DNA of 64,000 bases from Stutzerimonas kunmingensis (GTDB lineage Bacteria > Pseudomonadota > Gammaproteobacteria > Pseudomonadales > Pseudomonadaceae). Position 1 is the first letter of the stretch. The number at the start of each line of letters is the position of its first letter. This document shows positions 1-11,707 of the stretch, piece after piece. The translations under genes were made by a program, and so were the position numbers. Location: NCBI RefSeq assembly GCF_900114065.1, contig NZ_FORS01000001.1:62001-126000 (forward strand). Direction: 5' to 3'. The notes beneath the pieces are model-generated. The model saw only the letters and a program-made list of their open reading frames with translations. It made no database searches and was not told the origin of the DNA.

Positions 1-81
1 ATCGGCCATCCGCTTCGCCGGCACTGCCTGTATCGACTGGATCGCGAACACTTTGCGGCGCAGTTGGCTGCAGCTGAATGA
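1..81 (+). CDS. C-terminal fragment of an unidentified protein (cut by window edge)
   Basis: The first 26 codons are open from the window edge to a TGA at 79-81 and read like a real C-terminus, rich in Arg, Leu and Ala, with HCLYRLDREHFAAQLAAAE before the stop. It lies on the same strand as the beta-lactamase 95 bases downstream. I do not recognise the family. With so little sequence it could also be a chance open frame. Confidence 0.3.
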   Translation: MGHPLRRHCLYRLDREHFAAQLAAAE

Positions 82-176
82 CCGTTCATTCACGATTGGC
101 TGGACTTCGCTGGAAACCCTGTTAGAACGGCACGCGCATAGCCGGACCCTGATCCCCACCCTACGGATATTCTTCA

Positions 177-959
177 ATGCCTCAGCTGTTCCTCGCGCTT
201 CTGTTCCTCGGCTTTTCCGGCTTCGCTCATGCGGAAGATGCCGATATCGCCCGGCTGTTCGACGAGGCTGGCGTGGACGGAACACTGGTGATCGAATCGG
301 CTGAAACCGGCCAGCGCTACGTTCACAACGAAGCCCGCGCGAAGCAGCCGTTCACCGCCGCATCCACATTCAAGGTGCTGAACACGCTGATCGCGCTGGA
401 GGAAGGCGCCATCGCCGGCGCCGACGAGATCATCCCGTGGGACAACACCCGTTACGAGATCGAGGCCTGGAACCGAGACCAGACGCTGAAGAGCGCCTTC
501 CAGGTCAGTTGCGTCTGGTGCTATCAGTGGCTGGCGCGGCGGGTGGGTGCGGCTGACTATCCGCCACACATCCGCCAGGCGCATTACGGTCAGCTGCGCG
601 AGCCCTTCAACGGTACCGAGTTCTGGCTGGATGGCTCGCTGACCATCAGCGCCGAGCAACAGATCGAGCTGCTCAAACGCGTGACCGCGCGCAGCCTGCC
701 GTACCGCAACAGCAGTTACGACACATTGAAGACGGTGATGCTCACCGAAGCCGCCAAGGACTATCGCCTCTACGCCAAGACCGGCTGGGCCGCCCGCAGC
801 ACGCCCGGCACCGGCTGGTACATCGGCTACGTGGAGACTGGTGAGAATACCTGGCTGTTCGCCTTGAACCTGGACACCCGAACCGTCAGGGACCTGCCGT
901 TGCGTCAGCAGATCGCCCAGAACGCATTGCGAGCCAAAGGCATTCTGCCGGCGGACTGA
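177..959 (+). CDS. Class D (OXA-type) beta-lactamase
   Basis: Predicted periplasmic serine beta-lactamase of 260 residues. A signal peptide is visible at residues 1-19, ending AHA before Glu-Asp. The class D motifs occur in order: STFK at 63-66 with nucleophile Ser63 and Lys66 (normally carbamylated), SxV as SCV at 111-113, [10 protein letters not shown] from 149, KTG at 201-203 and GWYIGY after it. The usual YGN motif reads YGQ at 137-139; its 13-residue distance to the FW pair matches OXA-10 as I remember it. The length is normal for the class. No integron, insertion sequence or att-like sequence adjoins it, so it is probably an intrinsic chromosomal enzyme. Substrate range cannot be read from sequence. 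Confidence 0.93.
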   Translation: MPQLFLALLFLGFSGFAHAEDADIARLFDEAGVDGTLVIESAETGQRYVHNEARAKQPFTAASTFKVLNTLIALEEGAIAGADEIIPWDNTRYEIEAWNRDQTLKSAFQVSCVWCYQWLARRVGAADYPPHIRQAHYGQLREPFNGTEFWLDGSLTISAEQQIELLKRVTARSLPYRNSSYDTLKTVMLTEAAKDYRLYAKTGWAARSTPGTGWYIGYVETGENTWLFALNLDTRTVRDLPLRQQIAQNALRAKGILPAD

Positions 960-1033
960 AGCAACTCAGCATCTCAGCAACCCGGGTGGTGCGCCTATGC
1001 GCCCATCCAGAACAACCTCCTGGGAAATCCGCC

Positions 1034-1744
1034 ATGCGCAACGATGAAATCAAGGCCATCTTCGACCAGCAGGCAACCAGCTACGACGAGCGCTGGGCGA
1101 GAACCGCGCCGATTCGCGAGGCCCTGCATTTCCTTCTGGAAGCCGTATTTGCCAACCTTCCAGCCGATGCCCGGATTCTGTGCGTCGGTGCCGGCACCGG
1201 CGAGGAAATCGCATACCTGGCGAGGCGCTTCCCGCGCTGGAGCTTCACCGCCGTCGAGCCCTCCGGTGCAATGCTCGAGGTGTGCCGCAACAAGGCGATC
1301 GAGGGCGGCTACGCCGAGCGCTGCCAGTTTCATGAGGGCTATCTGCAATCGCTGCCCGAGCAGGACGCCTTCGATGCCGCGACGTGCTTTCTGGTGTCGC
1401 AATTCATTCTGGAGCCTGAGGCCCGTACGGAATTCTTCCGTGCCATCGCTAGCCGGCTTCGTCCAGGCGCACGCCTGGCCAGCTCCGACCTGGCATCGGA
1501 TATCGCCTCGGCCGAATACACGGCCCTGCTCGAAACCTGGATGAACTTGATGACCGCGGCCGGCATCCCGGCCGCCGGTGTGGAGCAGATGCGCGCAGCC
1601 TACTCCCGCGATGTGGCGGTGCTGCCTCGCGAGCGGGTCGCAGCCATCATCGAATCCGGCGGTTTCACCGACCCCGTCCTGTTCTACCAGGCCGGGCTGA
1701 TTCGCGCCTGGTACTCGACGCGGTCAACGGTCGATGCACAATAA
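1034..1744 (+). CDS. Class I SAM-dependent methyltransferase
   Basis: Protein of 236 residues with the Rossmann-type SAM-binding motif I (ILCVGAGTGEE) near residue 50, an acidic end of beta-2 (AVEPSGAML) and a post-motif segment DAATCFLVSQFIL. The architecture resembles small-molecule methyltransferases of the Tam/UbiE type; the substrate is unknown. The frame stays open upstream to a GTG at 986, but the ATG at 1034 begins the conserved part (MRNDEIKAIFDQQA) and is preferred. It lies 75 bases after the beta-lactamase on the same strand, with no evident functional link. Confidence 0.85.
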   Translation: MRNDEIKAIFDQQATSYDERWARTAPIREALHFLLEAVFANLPADARILCVGAGTGEEIAYLARRFPRWSFTAVEPSGAMLEVCRNKAIEGGYAERCQFHEGYLQSLPEQDAFDAATCFLVSQFILEPEARTEFFRAIASRLRPGARLASSDLASDIASAEYTALLETWMNLMTAAGIPAAGVEQMRAAYSRDVAVLPRERVAAIIESGGFTDPVLFYQAGLIRAWYSTRSTVDAQ

Positions 1745-1780
1745 CGCCGCCGCATGGCGGCTGCATCCGACCGGCCGAGC

Positions 1781-2155
1781 ATGAAGCAACCCGTGTTGCG
1801 CTCGTTCCTTATCGCCGCGTTGGCCGGTGCGGCGATCTGGGGCCTGTCGCCTTCGATGACCGGCCATGTCGAGCCCTGGGATGCAGGTGGCCTGTATTAC
1901 ACCGCAGCGCTGGCCTTGGGTGGCTGCTTGTGTGGCTCTATCGCGCCGAAACCCTTGTGGCCGCTCTACGTTGGCTGTGTGGTCGGGCAAACTCTGTATC
2001 TGCTCGGATGGTTGCCGACCGGGCCATTGCTCCCCGTCGGGCTGGTGTTCGTGCTGCTGTGCTCCCTGGTCTTTCTCGCCGGTGCCTATGTCGTCTCCCG
2101 AGCCCGAACCAGATGGCAGGCTCGAAAGCAGCAGCCGCCCCGTGGCGGCGCCTGA
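1781..2155 (+). CDS. Small integral membrane protein, unknown function
   Basis: Protein of 124 residues with about four hydrophobic segments (roughly 7-22, 36-54, 62-80, 88-108) and a basic, Arg/Lys-rich C-terminal tail, which suggests a cytosolic C-terminus. I do not recognise a family. The ATG at 1781 (MKQPVLRSFLIAAL) is chosen over one nine codons upstream because the first transmembrane segment follows it directly. The gene is convergent with katG, and its stop codon lies inside a strong hairpin shared by both 3' ends. Confidence 0.7.
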   Translation: MKQPVLRSFLIAALAGAAIWGLSPSMTGHVEPWDAGGLYYTAALALGGCLCGSIAPKPLWPLYVGCVVGQTLYLLGWLPTGPLLPVGLVFVLLCSLVFLAGAYVVSRARTRWQARKQQPPRGGA

Positions 2156-2165
2156 TGGCGCCGCC
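2144..2165. terminator. GC-rich hairpin between convergent genes
   Basis: Perfect 9-bp inverted repeat GGCGGCGCC / GGCGCCGCC with loop TGAT, overlapping the TGA stop of the membrane protein and ending just before the katG stop. There is no T-tract on either side, so it is a terminator-like or RNA-stabilising hairpin rather than a textbook intrinsic terminator. Confidence 0.45.
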
Positions 2166-2172
2166 GCGAGCT

Positions 2173-4831
<2,659 letters not shown>

Positions 4832-7333
4832 ATGACCCGCTCCCCCCTTCGCCGTTTGTTCTTCTCCGTATTGCGTCGCGTGCTGTACTTCTGGGTGCGC
4901 TCGGAGACCATCAACCAATCCGCCTTTACCCTCAAGCTGGACCGCAGCAAGCCGGTCTTCTACGTGCTGCAACAGCCTTCGCTCAGCGACTTGGCGGTGC
5001 TGGATGCCGAGTGCAGCAAGGCCGGGCTGCCACGCCCGGTGGCCGATGTGGCGGTGGGCGAGCATGTCGAGCCAGCCGCGTTCTTCTTTCTCAATCCAGC
5101 GACGAGCTGGTTTGGCCGACGCACGCGTCTGGTGGCGCCGCCGACGTTAGTCAGGCTGGTCGGCGCGCTGGAGCACAATGCGGTGGAGAACGCGCAGATC
5201 ATCCCGGTCAGCGTGTTCTGGGGGCAGTCGCCGAATCGCGAGACCAGCGCCTGGAAGCTGCTGTTCGCCGACAGCTGGGCGGTTACCGGGCGCCTGCGCA
5301 AGCTACTCAGCATTCTGGTGCTGGGGCGCAAGACCCGCGTGCAGTTCTCCGCACCGATCCAGCTCAACGAGCTGATCGCCCTGAATAAGGGCCACGAGCG
5401 CACCCTGCGCATGGTGCACCGCATGCTGCGCGTGCATTTCCGTAACCAGAAGACCGCCGTGATTGGCCCCGACCTGTCGCACCGGCGCAATCTGGTCAAG
5501 GGCCTGGTGCATGCGCCGCAAGTGCGGCAAGCGATTCGCGACGAGGCCGAGCGCGAGAACATTTCCATCGAAAAGGCCGAAGCCAGGGCGCTGCGGTACG
5601 GCAACGAGGTGGCGTCGGACTACGCCTACACCGCCGTGCGCTTCCTCGAAGTGGTGCTGTCCTGGTTCTGGAACAAGATCTACGACGGCATCCGCGTCAA
5701 CCATATCGAGCCACTGCAGGAAGCCGTGCGCGGTTACGAGGTGATCTACGTCCCCTGCCATCGCAGCCATATCGACTACCTGCTGCTGTCCTATCTGCTG
5801 TTCCGCAACGGCCTGACGCCGCCGCACATCGCCGCCGGCATCAACCTCAACATGCCGGTGATCGGCAGCCTGCTGCGCCGGGGTGGCGCCTTCTTCATGC
5901 GCCGCTCGTTCAAGGGCAACCCGCTGTACACCTCGGTGTTCAACGAATACCTGCACAACCTGTTCACCCGCGGCTTCCCTGTCGAGTACTTCGTCGAGGG
6001 CGGCCGTTCGCGTACCGGCCGCATGCTGCAACCCAAGACCGGCATGCTGGCCCTGACCCTGCGCAGCTACGTGCGCTCGTCGCGCCTGCCGATCCTCTTC
6101 GTGCCGGTCTACATCGGCTACGAGCGCGTGCTGGAAGGCCGCACCTACCTGGGTGAACTGCGCGGCGCGACGAAGAAGAAGGAGTCCATCTTCGACATCT
6201 TCAAGGTCATCGGTGCGCTCAGGCAGCGCTTCGGCCAGGTCTGGGTCAACTTCGGCGAACCGCTCAAGCTCAACGAATTCCTCGACCAGGAGCAACCCGG
6301 CTGGCGCCAGCAAACCTACGCGCCGGATTACCGTCCCGAATGGCTGAACGACACCACCAATCGCCTGGCCAAGCGCATTGCCCAGCGCCTCAACGAGGCG
6401 GCGGCGGTCAACCCGGTCAACCTGGTGGCGCTGGCGATGCTCTCCACCAGCCGTCAGGCGCTGGACCAGCAGTCCCTGGCGCGAATTCTCGATCTCTACC
6501 AGACGCTGTTACGCGCGGTGCCCTACTCGCCGCACACCACGCTGCCGGAAGGCGACGGCAACGCGTTGATCGCCTACGTGAAGAGCCTCGATCTGCTCGC
6601 CGAGCAGAAGGACGCGCTGGGCAACATCCTCTATCTGGACGAGCAGAACGCCGTCCTGATGACCTACTACCGCAACAACGTGATGCACATCTTCGCGTTG
6701 CCGGCGCTGCTGGCGAGCTTCTTCCAGAGCAGCTCGCGCATCAGCCGAGAGCAGATCCAGCGCTTCACCGAGGCGCTGTACCCGTACCTGCGTGCCGAGC
6801 TGTTCATGCGCTGGGAAGTCGAGGAACTCGACGCCGTGGTCGACCAGTGGCTGGCGGCATTTGTCGAGCGCGGCCTGCTCAAGGTGGACGGCAACCACTA
6901 CGTGCGCCCGGCCCCGAGCTCGCGGCAGTTCGTCCTGCTCACCCTTCTCGCTCGGGTCGTGGTGCAGACCCTGCAGCGCTTCTACATGGCCACTTCGCTG
7001 CTGCTCAACAGTGGCCAGCACAGCCTGAGCGCCGAGGAGCTGGAAAACCTCTGCACGGTCATGGCCCAGCGCCTGTCGATCCTGCATGGGCTGAACGCGC
7101 CGGAGTTCTTCGACAAGGCGCTGTTCCGCCATTTCATCCAGAGCATGCAGGAACAGGGCGTAGTCAGCCCGGACGAAAACGGCCGGCTCGGCTATCACGA
7201 CAAGCTCGCGGAACTGGCCGAAGGTGCGGCCAAGCGCGTGCTACCGGCGGAGATTCGCCTGTCGATCCGTCAGGTGGCGCTGGAGCGTCATCACGACGAT
7301 TCCGATTCACCGCCTCCCGACGCTGCCGCCTGA
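4832..7333 (+). CDS. plsB: Glycerol-3-phosphate 1-O-acyltransferase PlsB
   Basis: Inner-membrane acyltransferase making lysophosphatidate from glycerol-3-phosphate and acyl-ACP/CoA, the first step of phospholipid synthesis. The 833-residue product matches PlsB length (E. coli 807). The catalytic HX4D motif is HRSHID, His310 to Asp315 (E. coli His306/Asp311). Further acyltransferase blocks follow: [24 protein letters not shown] and [13 protein letters not shown]. The open frame extends to a TTG at 4709, but the ATG at 4832 ([16 protein letters not shown]) starts the usual PlsB N-terminus. It is followed after five bases by a convergent GNAT gene. Confidence 0.97.
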   Translation: MTRSPLRRLFFSVLRRVLYFWVRSETINQSAFTLKLDRSKPVFYVLQQPSLSDLAVLDAECSKAGLPRPVADVAVGEHVEPAAFFFLNPATSWFGRRTRLVAPPTLVRLVGALEHNAVENAQIIPVSVFWGQSPNRETSAWKLLFADSWAVTGRLRKLLSILVLGRKTRVQFSAPIQLNELIALNKGHERTLRMVHRMLRVHFRNQKTAVIGPDLSHRRNLVKGLVHAPQVRQAIRDEAERENISIEKAEARALRYGNEVASDYAYTAVRFLEVVLSWFWNKIYDGIRVNHIEPLQEAVRGYEVIYVPCHRSHIDYLLLSYLLFRNGLTPPHIAAGINLNMPVIGSLLRRGGAFFMRRSFKGNPLYTSVFNEYLHNLFTRGFPVEYFVEGGRSRTGRMLQPKTGMLALTLRSYVRSSRLPILFVPVYIGYERVLEGRTYLGELRGATKKKESIFDIFKVIGALRQRFGQVWVNFGEPLKLNEFLDQEQPGWRQQTYAPDYRPEWLNDTTNRLAKRIAQRLNEAAAVNPVNLVALAMLSTSRQALDQQSLARILDLYQTLLRAVPYSPHTTLPEGDGNALIAYVKSLDLLAEQKDALGNILYLDEQNAVLMTYYRNNVMHIFALPALLASFFQSSSRISREQIQRFTEALYPYLRAELFMRWEVEELDAVVDQWLAAFVERGLLKVDGNHYVRPAPSSRQFVLLTLLARVVVQTLQRFYMATSLLLNSGQHSLSAEELENLCTVMAQRLSILHGLNAPEFFDKALFRHFIQSMQEQGVVSPDENGRLGYHDKLAELAEGAAKRVLPAEIRLSIRQVALERHHDDSDSPPPDAAA

Positions 7334-7338
7334 CGCGG

Positions 7339-7767
7339 TCAGTCCCGCTGCCAGGCCATCGCCAGTTCAGGATGGCCGGTGTGCGGGTCCAGCTGTTCGC
7401 TGATCACAGCAAAGCCATGTCGGCGATAGAAGGCGACGCTGGCGGCATTGGCACTGTAGACCGTCAGCTCGAGCCGCTCACGCACGGCCTTGACCTGCTC
7501 GATCAACGCGGAGCCGCTACCGCCGCCCTGGGCACTCGGCGCCACGAAGATCGCCGCCAGAACGTCCTCGACAAGCGCGACAAATCCCAGCACCTCGCCT
7601 TCACGCTCATCGACCCAGATCTGTGCCGCTGGCAGGTAGATATCGCGCATGTCATCCAGCTTCGACTCCCAGAATGCCGGGGCGATGAAGTCATGAGCGC
7701 GAATGGATGCAGCCAGCCAGATCGTCAGTACCGGCTCCAGGTCATCGGGGCGAAAGGGACGGATCAT
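7339..7767 (-). CDS. GNAT-family N-acetyltransferase (YjaB-like)
   Basis: Acetyl-CoA-dependent acetyltransferase of 142 residues. Motif A is seen as IFVAPSAQGGGSGSALI (Q-x-x-G-x-G pyrophosphate loop) and the C-terminal motif B as NAASVAFYRRHGFAV. The substrate is unknown; overall layout resembles YjaB. The start at 7767 (MIRPFRPDD) has a GGAG nine bases upstream; an ATG five codons earlier (7782) lacks a Shine-Dalgarno sequence. Convergent with plsB. Confidence 0.85.
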   Translation of the reverse strand: MIRPFRPDDLEPVLTIWLAASIRAHDFIAPAFWESKLDDMRDIYLPAAQIWVDEREGEVLGFVALVEDVLAAIFVAPSAQGGGSGSALIEQVKAVRERLELTVYSANAASVAFYRRHGFAVISEQLDPHTGHPELAMAWQRD

Positions 7768-7958
7768 GTTAGTCGGCTCCATAACGACGGGGGCCGCAAC
7801 CTTAGCGCATCAGCAACAAGGTGTCCCCCGCCTTCATGGCCCATACTGCTGGTAAACGCCTGCGCCTTGCCCGGCATTGCTTTAGCATCGGCGCCTGACC
7901 ATGCGGCCGGCGGCATTGCGCCGCTTCTGCACCATTCAATGAATATGAGGGTAATGCC

Positions 7959-8630
7959 ATGTTGCGCATCACGACACTCGTTGCAGGCTTGGCACTTTCC
8001 GCCAGCGCTTTCGCCCTGTCACTGTCCGACCTGACCCAGAGCGACGCCAGCGGCGGGCTCAAGGATGCCTTGAGCCAGGGCGCCAAGGTCGCCGTGCAGC
8101 AGCTCGGGCGCCCTGGCGGTTTCAGCAGCGATCCTGACGTGCGCATCGAGCTGCCGGGCAACATCGGCAAGGCCTCGCGGATGTTGAAGATGCTCGGCAT
8201 GGGCGCGCAGGTCGAGCAGCTGGAGAACAGCATGAACCTGGCCGCCGAGAAGGCCGTGCCGGAGGCACAGCAACTGCTGCTGGATGCCGTGCGCAAGATG
8301 ACCGTGCAGGACGCCAAGGCCATCCTCGCCGGTGGCGATGACTCAGCCACCCAGTACCTGAACAAATCCAGCCGTGAACAGATCCGCGCGAAATTCCTGC
8401 CTATCGTCAAACAGGCCACTGACCAGGTTGGCCTAGCGCAGCAATACAACGCCGTCGCCGCCAAGGTGCCGTCGGGATTGAACGGCAGCTACGCCAATAT
8501 CGAAAGCTATGTCACCGAACAAGCGCTAGACGGCCTGTTCACCGTGATCGCCGAGCAGGAAGCGAGCATTCGCAAGAATCCCGCCGCCGCGGCCACCAGC
8601 CTGGCGAAAAAGGTGTTCGGACTGCTTTGA
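7959..8630 (+). CDS. DUF4197 secreted/periplasmic protein
   Basis: Protein of 223 residues with a signal peptide (about 1-19, AFA before LSLSD) followed by the DUF4197 pattern: DASGGLKDALSQGAKVAVQQLGRPGGF, IELPGNIGKASRMLKMLG, AVPEAQQLLLDAVRKMTVQDAKAI. No catalytic residues are known for this family and function is unknown. A GAGGG lies eight bases before the ATG. Monocistronic, convergent with the sensor kinase gene. Confidence 0.85.
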   Translation: MLRITTLVAGLALSASAFALSLSDLTQSDASGGLKDALSQGAKVAVQQLGRPGGFSSDPDVRIELPGNIGKASRMLKMLGMGAQVEQLENSMNLAAEKAVPEAQQLLLDAVRKMTVQDAKAILAGGDDSATQYLNKSSREQIRAKFLPIVKQATDQVGLAQQYNAVAAKVPSGLNGSYANIESYVTEQALDGLFTVIAEQEASIRKNPAAAATSLAKKVFGLL

Positions 8631-8655
8631 GAGATTGGGTCGAGCTGCGCTGGCT

Positions 8656-10272
8656 TCAGCCAGCCGCTGCTCGGTCCGCCCTGCGCCGCGGCCAGACCAG
8701 GCTGAAACGCGCGCCGCCCAGGTCGCTGTGCCCCAGCTGCGAGCGGCCGCCGTGCCAGTAGATGATCCGCCGCACGATGGACAGACCCAGCCCGTGCCCA
8801 CCCGAGGCGCGGGTGCGGCTGTCATCCAGACGCAGGAACGGCGTGAAGACCTTTTCCCAATCCACCTCCGGCACGCCGGGGCCGTCGTCGTCCACCTCCA
8901 GCCGCACCGTTTGCCCATCGATGGTGAAGCTGACCTGCACCCGACTCTCGGCATGGCGCATTGCATTGGTGATCAGGTTGCTCAGGGCGCGGCGCAGGTA
9001 TTGCGGCTCCGCCTCGGCCCAGCAGCTGCCATCGGCTGCCGTTGCGCATTCGCCACGCCTGACGCTGACATCGGGACGTAACGGCGCCAGCTCACCGATC
9101 ACCTGATCGACCAGCGCACCCAGGTCGACCTGCTGGAAATGCAGGGTCGGCGAGCCGCGCTCCAACCGCGAATACACCAGCATTTCGTCGACCAGCGCAT
9201 CGAGGTCGTCGATGTCGCCGTCCATGCCTTCCAGGTACTTGCGCCGGGCCTCGTCGGTCTGCGCCTCGGCGCTCATTTCCAGGCCGAAACGCAGGCGCGC
9301 GACCGGAGTGCGCAGTTCATGGGCCACCGCGCTGACCATCTCCCGCTGCACCGCCAGCAAACGCTGCAGATGCCTGGCCATACCGTTGAACGCCGCCGCC
9401 AGGCGCCCGACCGAATCGGTACCGACATCCGGCACGCGGGTTTCCAGATTGCCCGCGGCGATGCGGGTCGCCGCGCCTTCCAGCACGCTCAGGCGCTGCT
9501 CCAGCTGGCGCACCAGCAGGTACACCGTCAGACCGATCAACGACAGGCCGAGCAGGCCGATCAAGATCAGCAGCTGCGGCGGATAGGGATTCATCTGGTA
9601 CAGCGGACCGAGCTGCATGATCCAGCCGGTGCCGGCGATGGCCGCGAACACCCGCACGGCATCACCGCCGCGAGCGAGCGCCATCACCGTGTCGCCCTCG
9701 TCCAGCCGCCGACGCTGGTCGTCATCGAGGTTGGCGCTGTCACGTGTCAGCAATTCCAGATCGAAGCCGAAACCACGCGCCTTTTTCAGCTCGGCCAAGC
9801 GCTGCGGCTGTTCGGCTTCGGGATAGCGGATCAGCTCGTCGATCAGCAGATAGATGGTGGCGCGCGCCAGCTGTTCGCTGAGCTGCTCGACTTCGCCGGT
9901 AAGCACCAGCCGATCTCGCGCACTGACCAGGCTGAACACCGTGGTGCTCTGCGGTCGGATCTGCTCGACCAGCACCTGCCCACGCAGCAAGCGCGCCTCC
10001 AGGCGACTTTCCAGGCGAACGTCATCCAGTGTGCGCACCCGCAGCGGTATGCCCAGCAGCCGCCCCCAGAGGTTCGCCGCCTGGCGCCGTTCGATCGGCG
10101 TCATGCTGCTCATGTTGTGCGCCATCAGGCGGAAGGTGCCACTGGCCAGGCGCTCGCGGTGATCGTCCGCGCGGTACTGGTTGAGCAGGTGCAGGCCGCC
10201 GGCACCGAGCAGCGCCACCAGCACCAGCACCCCCAGCATGCCGCCATAGATGCGCAGGAAAATCGAGTTCAT
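8656..10272 (-). CDS. Sensor histidine kinase (RstB-like)
   Basis: Inner-membrane histidine kinase of 538 residues. Transmembrane helices lie at about 10-31 and 232-255 with a roughly 200-residue periplasmic sensor between them. Then come HAMP (about 256-308), HisKA with phospho-acceptor His318 (AVAHELRTPVARLRFG), and HATPase_c with N box NLITNAMRHAE, G1 DDDGPGVP and G2 GGHGLGLSIV. It is the second gene of an operon with the response regulator, which ends 11 bases upstream. The stimulus is unknown. A two-component pair next to nrdA is also what I recall for P. aeruginosa (PA1157-PA1158 beside PA1156). Confidence 0.92.
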   Translation of the reverse strand: MNSIFLRIYGGMLGVLVLVALLGAGGLHLLNQYRADDHRERLASGTFRLMAHNMSSMTPIERRQAANLWGRLLGIPLRVRTLDDVRLESRLEARLLRGQVLVEQIRPQSTTVFSLVSARDRLVLTGEVEQLSEQLARATIYLLIDELIRYPEAEQPQRLAELKKARGFGFDLELLTRDSANLDDDQRRRLDEGDTVMALARGGDAVRVFAAIAGTGWIMQLGPLYQMNPYPPQLLILIGLLGLSLIGLTVYLLVRQLEQRLSVLEGAATRIAAGNLETRVPDVGTDSVGRLAAAFNGMARHLQRLLAVQREMVSAVAHELRTPVARLRFGLEMSAEAQTDEARRKYLEGMDGDIDDLDALVDEMLVYSRLERGSPTLHFQQVDLGALVDQVIGELAPLRPDVSVRRGECATAADGSCWAEAEPQYLRRALSNLITNAMRHAESRVQVSFTIDGQTVRLEVDDDGPGVPEVDWEKVFTPFLRLDDSRTRASGGHGLGLSIVRRIIYWHGGRSQLGHSDLGGARFSLVWPRRRADRAAAG

Positions 10273-10283
10273 GGGCGGCGGCG

Positions 10284-11000
10284 CTACACCATCGCCACGG
10301 CAGCTTCGGAAACGAACAGATAGCCCTTGCCGCGCACCGTCTTGATCAGCCGCGGATGATCGGGATCGTCACCGATCTTGGGGCGGATACGCGAAATACG
10401 CACATCGATGGAGCGGTCCTGACCGTCGTATTCGATGCCGCGCAGCTCGGCGAAGATTTCTTCACGGGAAAGAATGCGTCCAGGGTTGGAGGTCAGCAGC
10501 CAGAGCAGGTCGAACTCGGCGCCGGTCAGTTCGATCTGCTGCTCACGCAGCCAGGCTTCGCGCAACGCGCTGTCGATCACCAACGGGCCGAACTGCAGGC
10601 GCTTGGCATTGGTCGGTGCCTCTGGCGGCTGACGACGCAGCAAGGCGCGGATGCGCGCCAGCAACAGACGCGGACGCACCGGCTTGCAGACATAGTCGTC
10701 GGCGCCGGTTTCCAGCCCCAACACCTGATCCAGATCGTCGGCCCGCGCGGTGAGCATCAGAATCGGGCCATCGTAGCGGTCACGCACCCGCCGGCAGATC
10801 GACAGGCCATCCTCGCCGGGCAACATCAGATCGAGCACCACCAGATCCGGGCGCTCCTCGATGATGCGCTCGGCGGCGCAGGCGCCATCCGATTCGATCA
10901 ACACCTCGAAGCCGCCACTGCTCTGCAGGTATTCCTGCGTCAGCTCGGCCAGCCGTCGATCGTCCTCGACGATGAGAATCCGCCACGTCTCTTGCTCCAT
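10284..11000 (-). CDS. OmpR/RstA-family response regulator
   Basis: DNA-binding response regulator of 238 residues. The receiver domain (about 6-120) has the acidic pocket Glu12-Asp13-Asp14, phospho-acceptor Asp57 (VVLDLMLPGEDG), Thr in MLTARAD and Lys in CKPVRP. The C-terminal winged helix (about 137-235) shows LTGAEFDLLWLL, DRSIDVRISRIRPKIGDD and IKTVRGKGYLF. It is the first gene of the operon with the downstream kinase, which it presumably serves. It is divergent from nrdA across 707 bases; a NrdR-type box lies 97 bases upstream of its start. Confidence 0.94.
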   Translation of the reverse strand: MEQETWRILIVEDDRRLAELTQEYLQSSGGFEVLIESDGACAAERIIEERPDLVVLDLMLPGEDGLSICRRVRDRYDGPILMLTARADDLDQVLGLETGADDYVCKPVRPRLLLARIRALLRRQPPEAPTNAKRLQFGPLVIDSALREAWLREQQIELTGAEFDLLWLLTSNPGRILSREEIFAELRGIEYDGQDRSIDVRISRIRPKIGDDPDHPRLIKTVRGKGYLFVSEAAVAMV

Positions 11001-11096
11001 CCCCGCCCCCTGTCAGACCGTCAGGCCACAAACGAACAGCGCGCATTGTACCCAACGCCCGGCCCGGCACGATGCACAAAAAGCGGGCAGCGGCAA

Positions 11097-11112
11097 ACAC
11101 AACATGTAGTGT
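11097..11112. promoter_or_regulatory. NrdR-type box 1
   Basis: ACACAACATGTAGTGT, close to the NrdR consensus acaCwAtATaTwgtgt and nearly palindromic. It lies 97 bases upstream of the response-regulator start and about 600 upstream of nrdA. No good second box is visible at the usual ~31-base centre-to-centre distance. Confidence 0.6.
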
Positions 11113-11229
11113 CATTGACCATCATCAAAATATGCCCGGCGGCGCGTATTTCGTCGGCATTCGGCCGAGCGCCGCAGCCATGCGGCCTGCGGCCGGACGC
11201 CGCGCTTTCACCCACAATCCGCACACACG

Positions 11230-11249
11230 TTATCCACAGGTTATCCCAG
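11230..11249 (+). promoter_or_regulatory. DnaA box pair upstream of nrdA
   Basis: A perfect consensus DnaA box TTATCCACA at 11230-11238 is followed two bases later by a second, degenerate one (TTATCCCAG, 11241-11249). DnaA boxes upstream of nrdAB are known in E. coli, where they couple dNTP supply to replication initiation. The same role here is inference. Confidence 0.55.
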
Positions 11250-11498
11250 ACGGCTGCCTTGCATTGGCCCGGAGCCAGCATTATCTTGTCGCTCCTGCGC
11301 GCCTTGACCCCTAGATATTGGGCCTGCGCACCGCAACTGACACAATCGAGACATTTTCGAGAGCTGGGCTATCGCCCTGCCTCCCATTGCTCTGCAACAC
11401 CGTCGGCAGCCTCAGGTCAAGCATTAATGCAAGCCTTCGACAGTCGTCTCCCTGACTTCAAGCGCGGAACTAGCAGCTGTGCTCGGAGCCAAGACAAA

Positions 11499-11541
11499 AC
11501 ACAACATATTGTGTTGACAGTTTTTCCAGCCTGACTATCCT
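11499..11541 (+). promoter_or_regulatory. nrdA promoter with overlapping NrdR-type box 2
   Basis: ACACAACATATTGTGT at 11499-11514 is a good NrdR box. It abuts a sigma-70-like promoter: -35 TTGACA at 11514-11519, 16-base spacer, -10 TATCCT at 11536-11541. A repressor bound here would block RNA polymerase, as expected for NrdR control. About 165 bases of 5' leader separate it from the nrdA ATG. Confidence 0.6.
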
Positions 11542-11707
11542 TCCGGCAACGACTTAGCTCGTCAGCGGCCTAGTCAGGACTATTCCTTGCGATACCACCA
11601 TGCACCGCGATGCGGGGCATGGCTGATGCAGTAACGACGCCCGGGCTCAACGAAGCCCGCGCAGACAGAACCAGAACCGCGACTAAAAGAGAGAATCCGG
11701 AGCCCCC

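Noticed and set aside
6340..8034. A 564-codon plus-strand frame from plsB through the GNAT gene
   Set aside because: Shadow of plsB in another frame, continuing antisense to the acetyltransferase; no coherent protein features.
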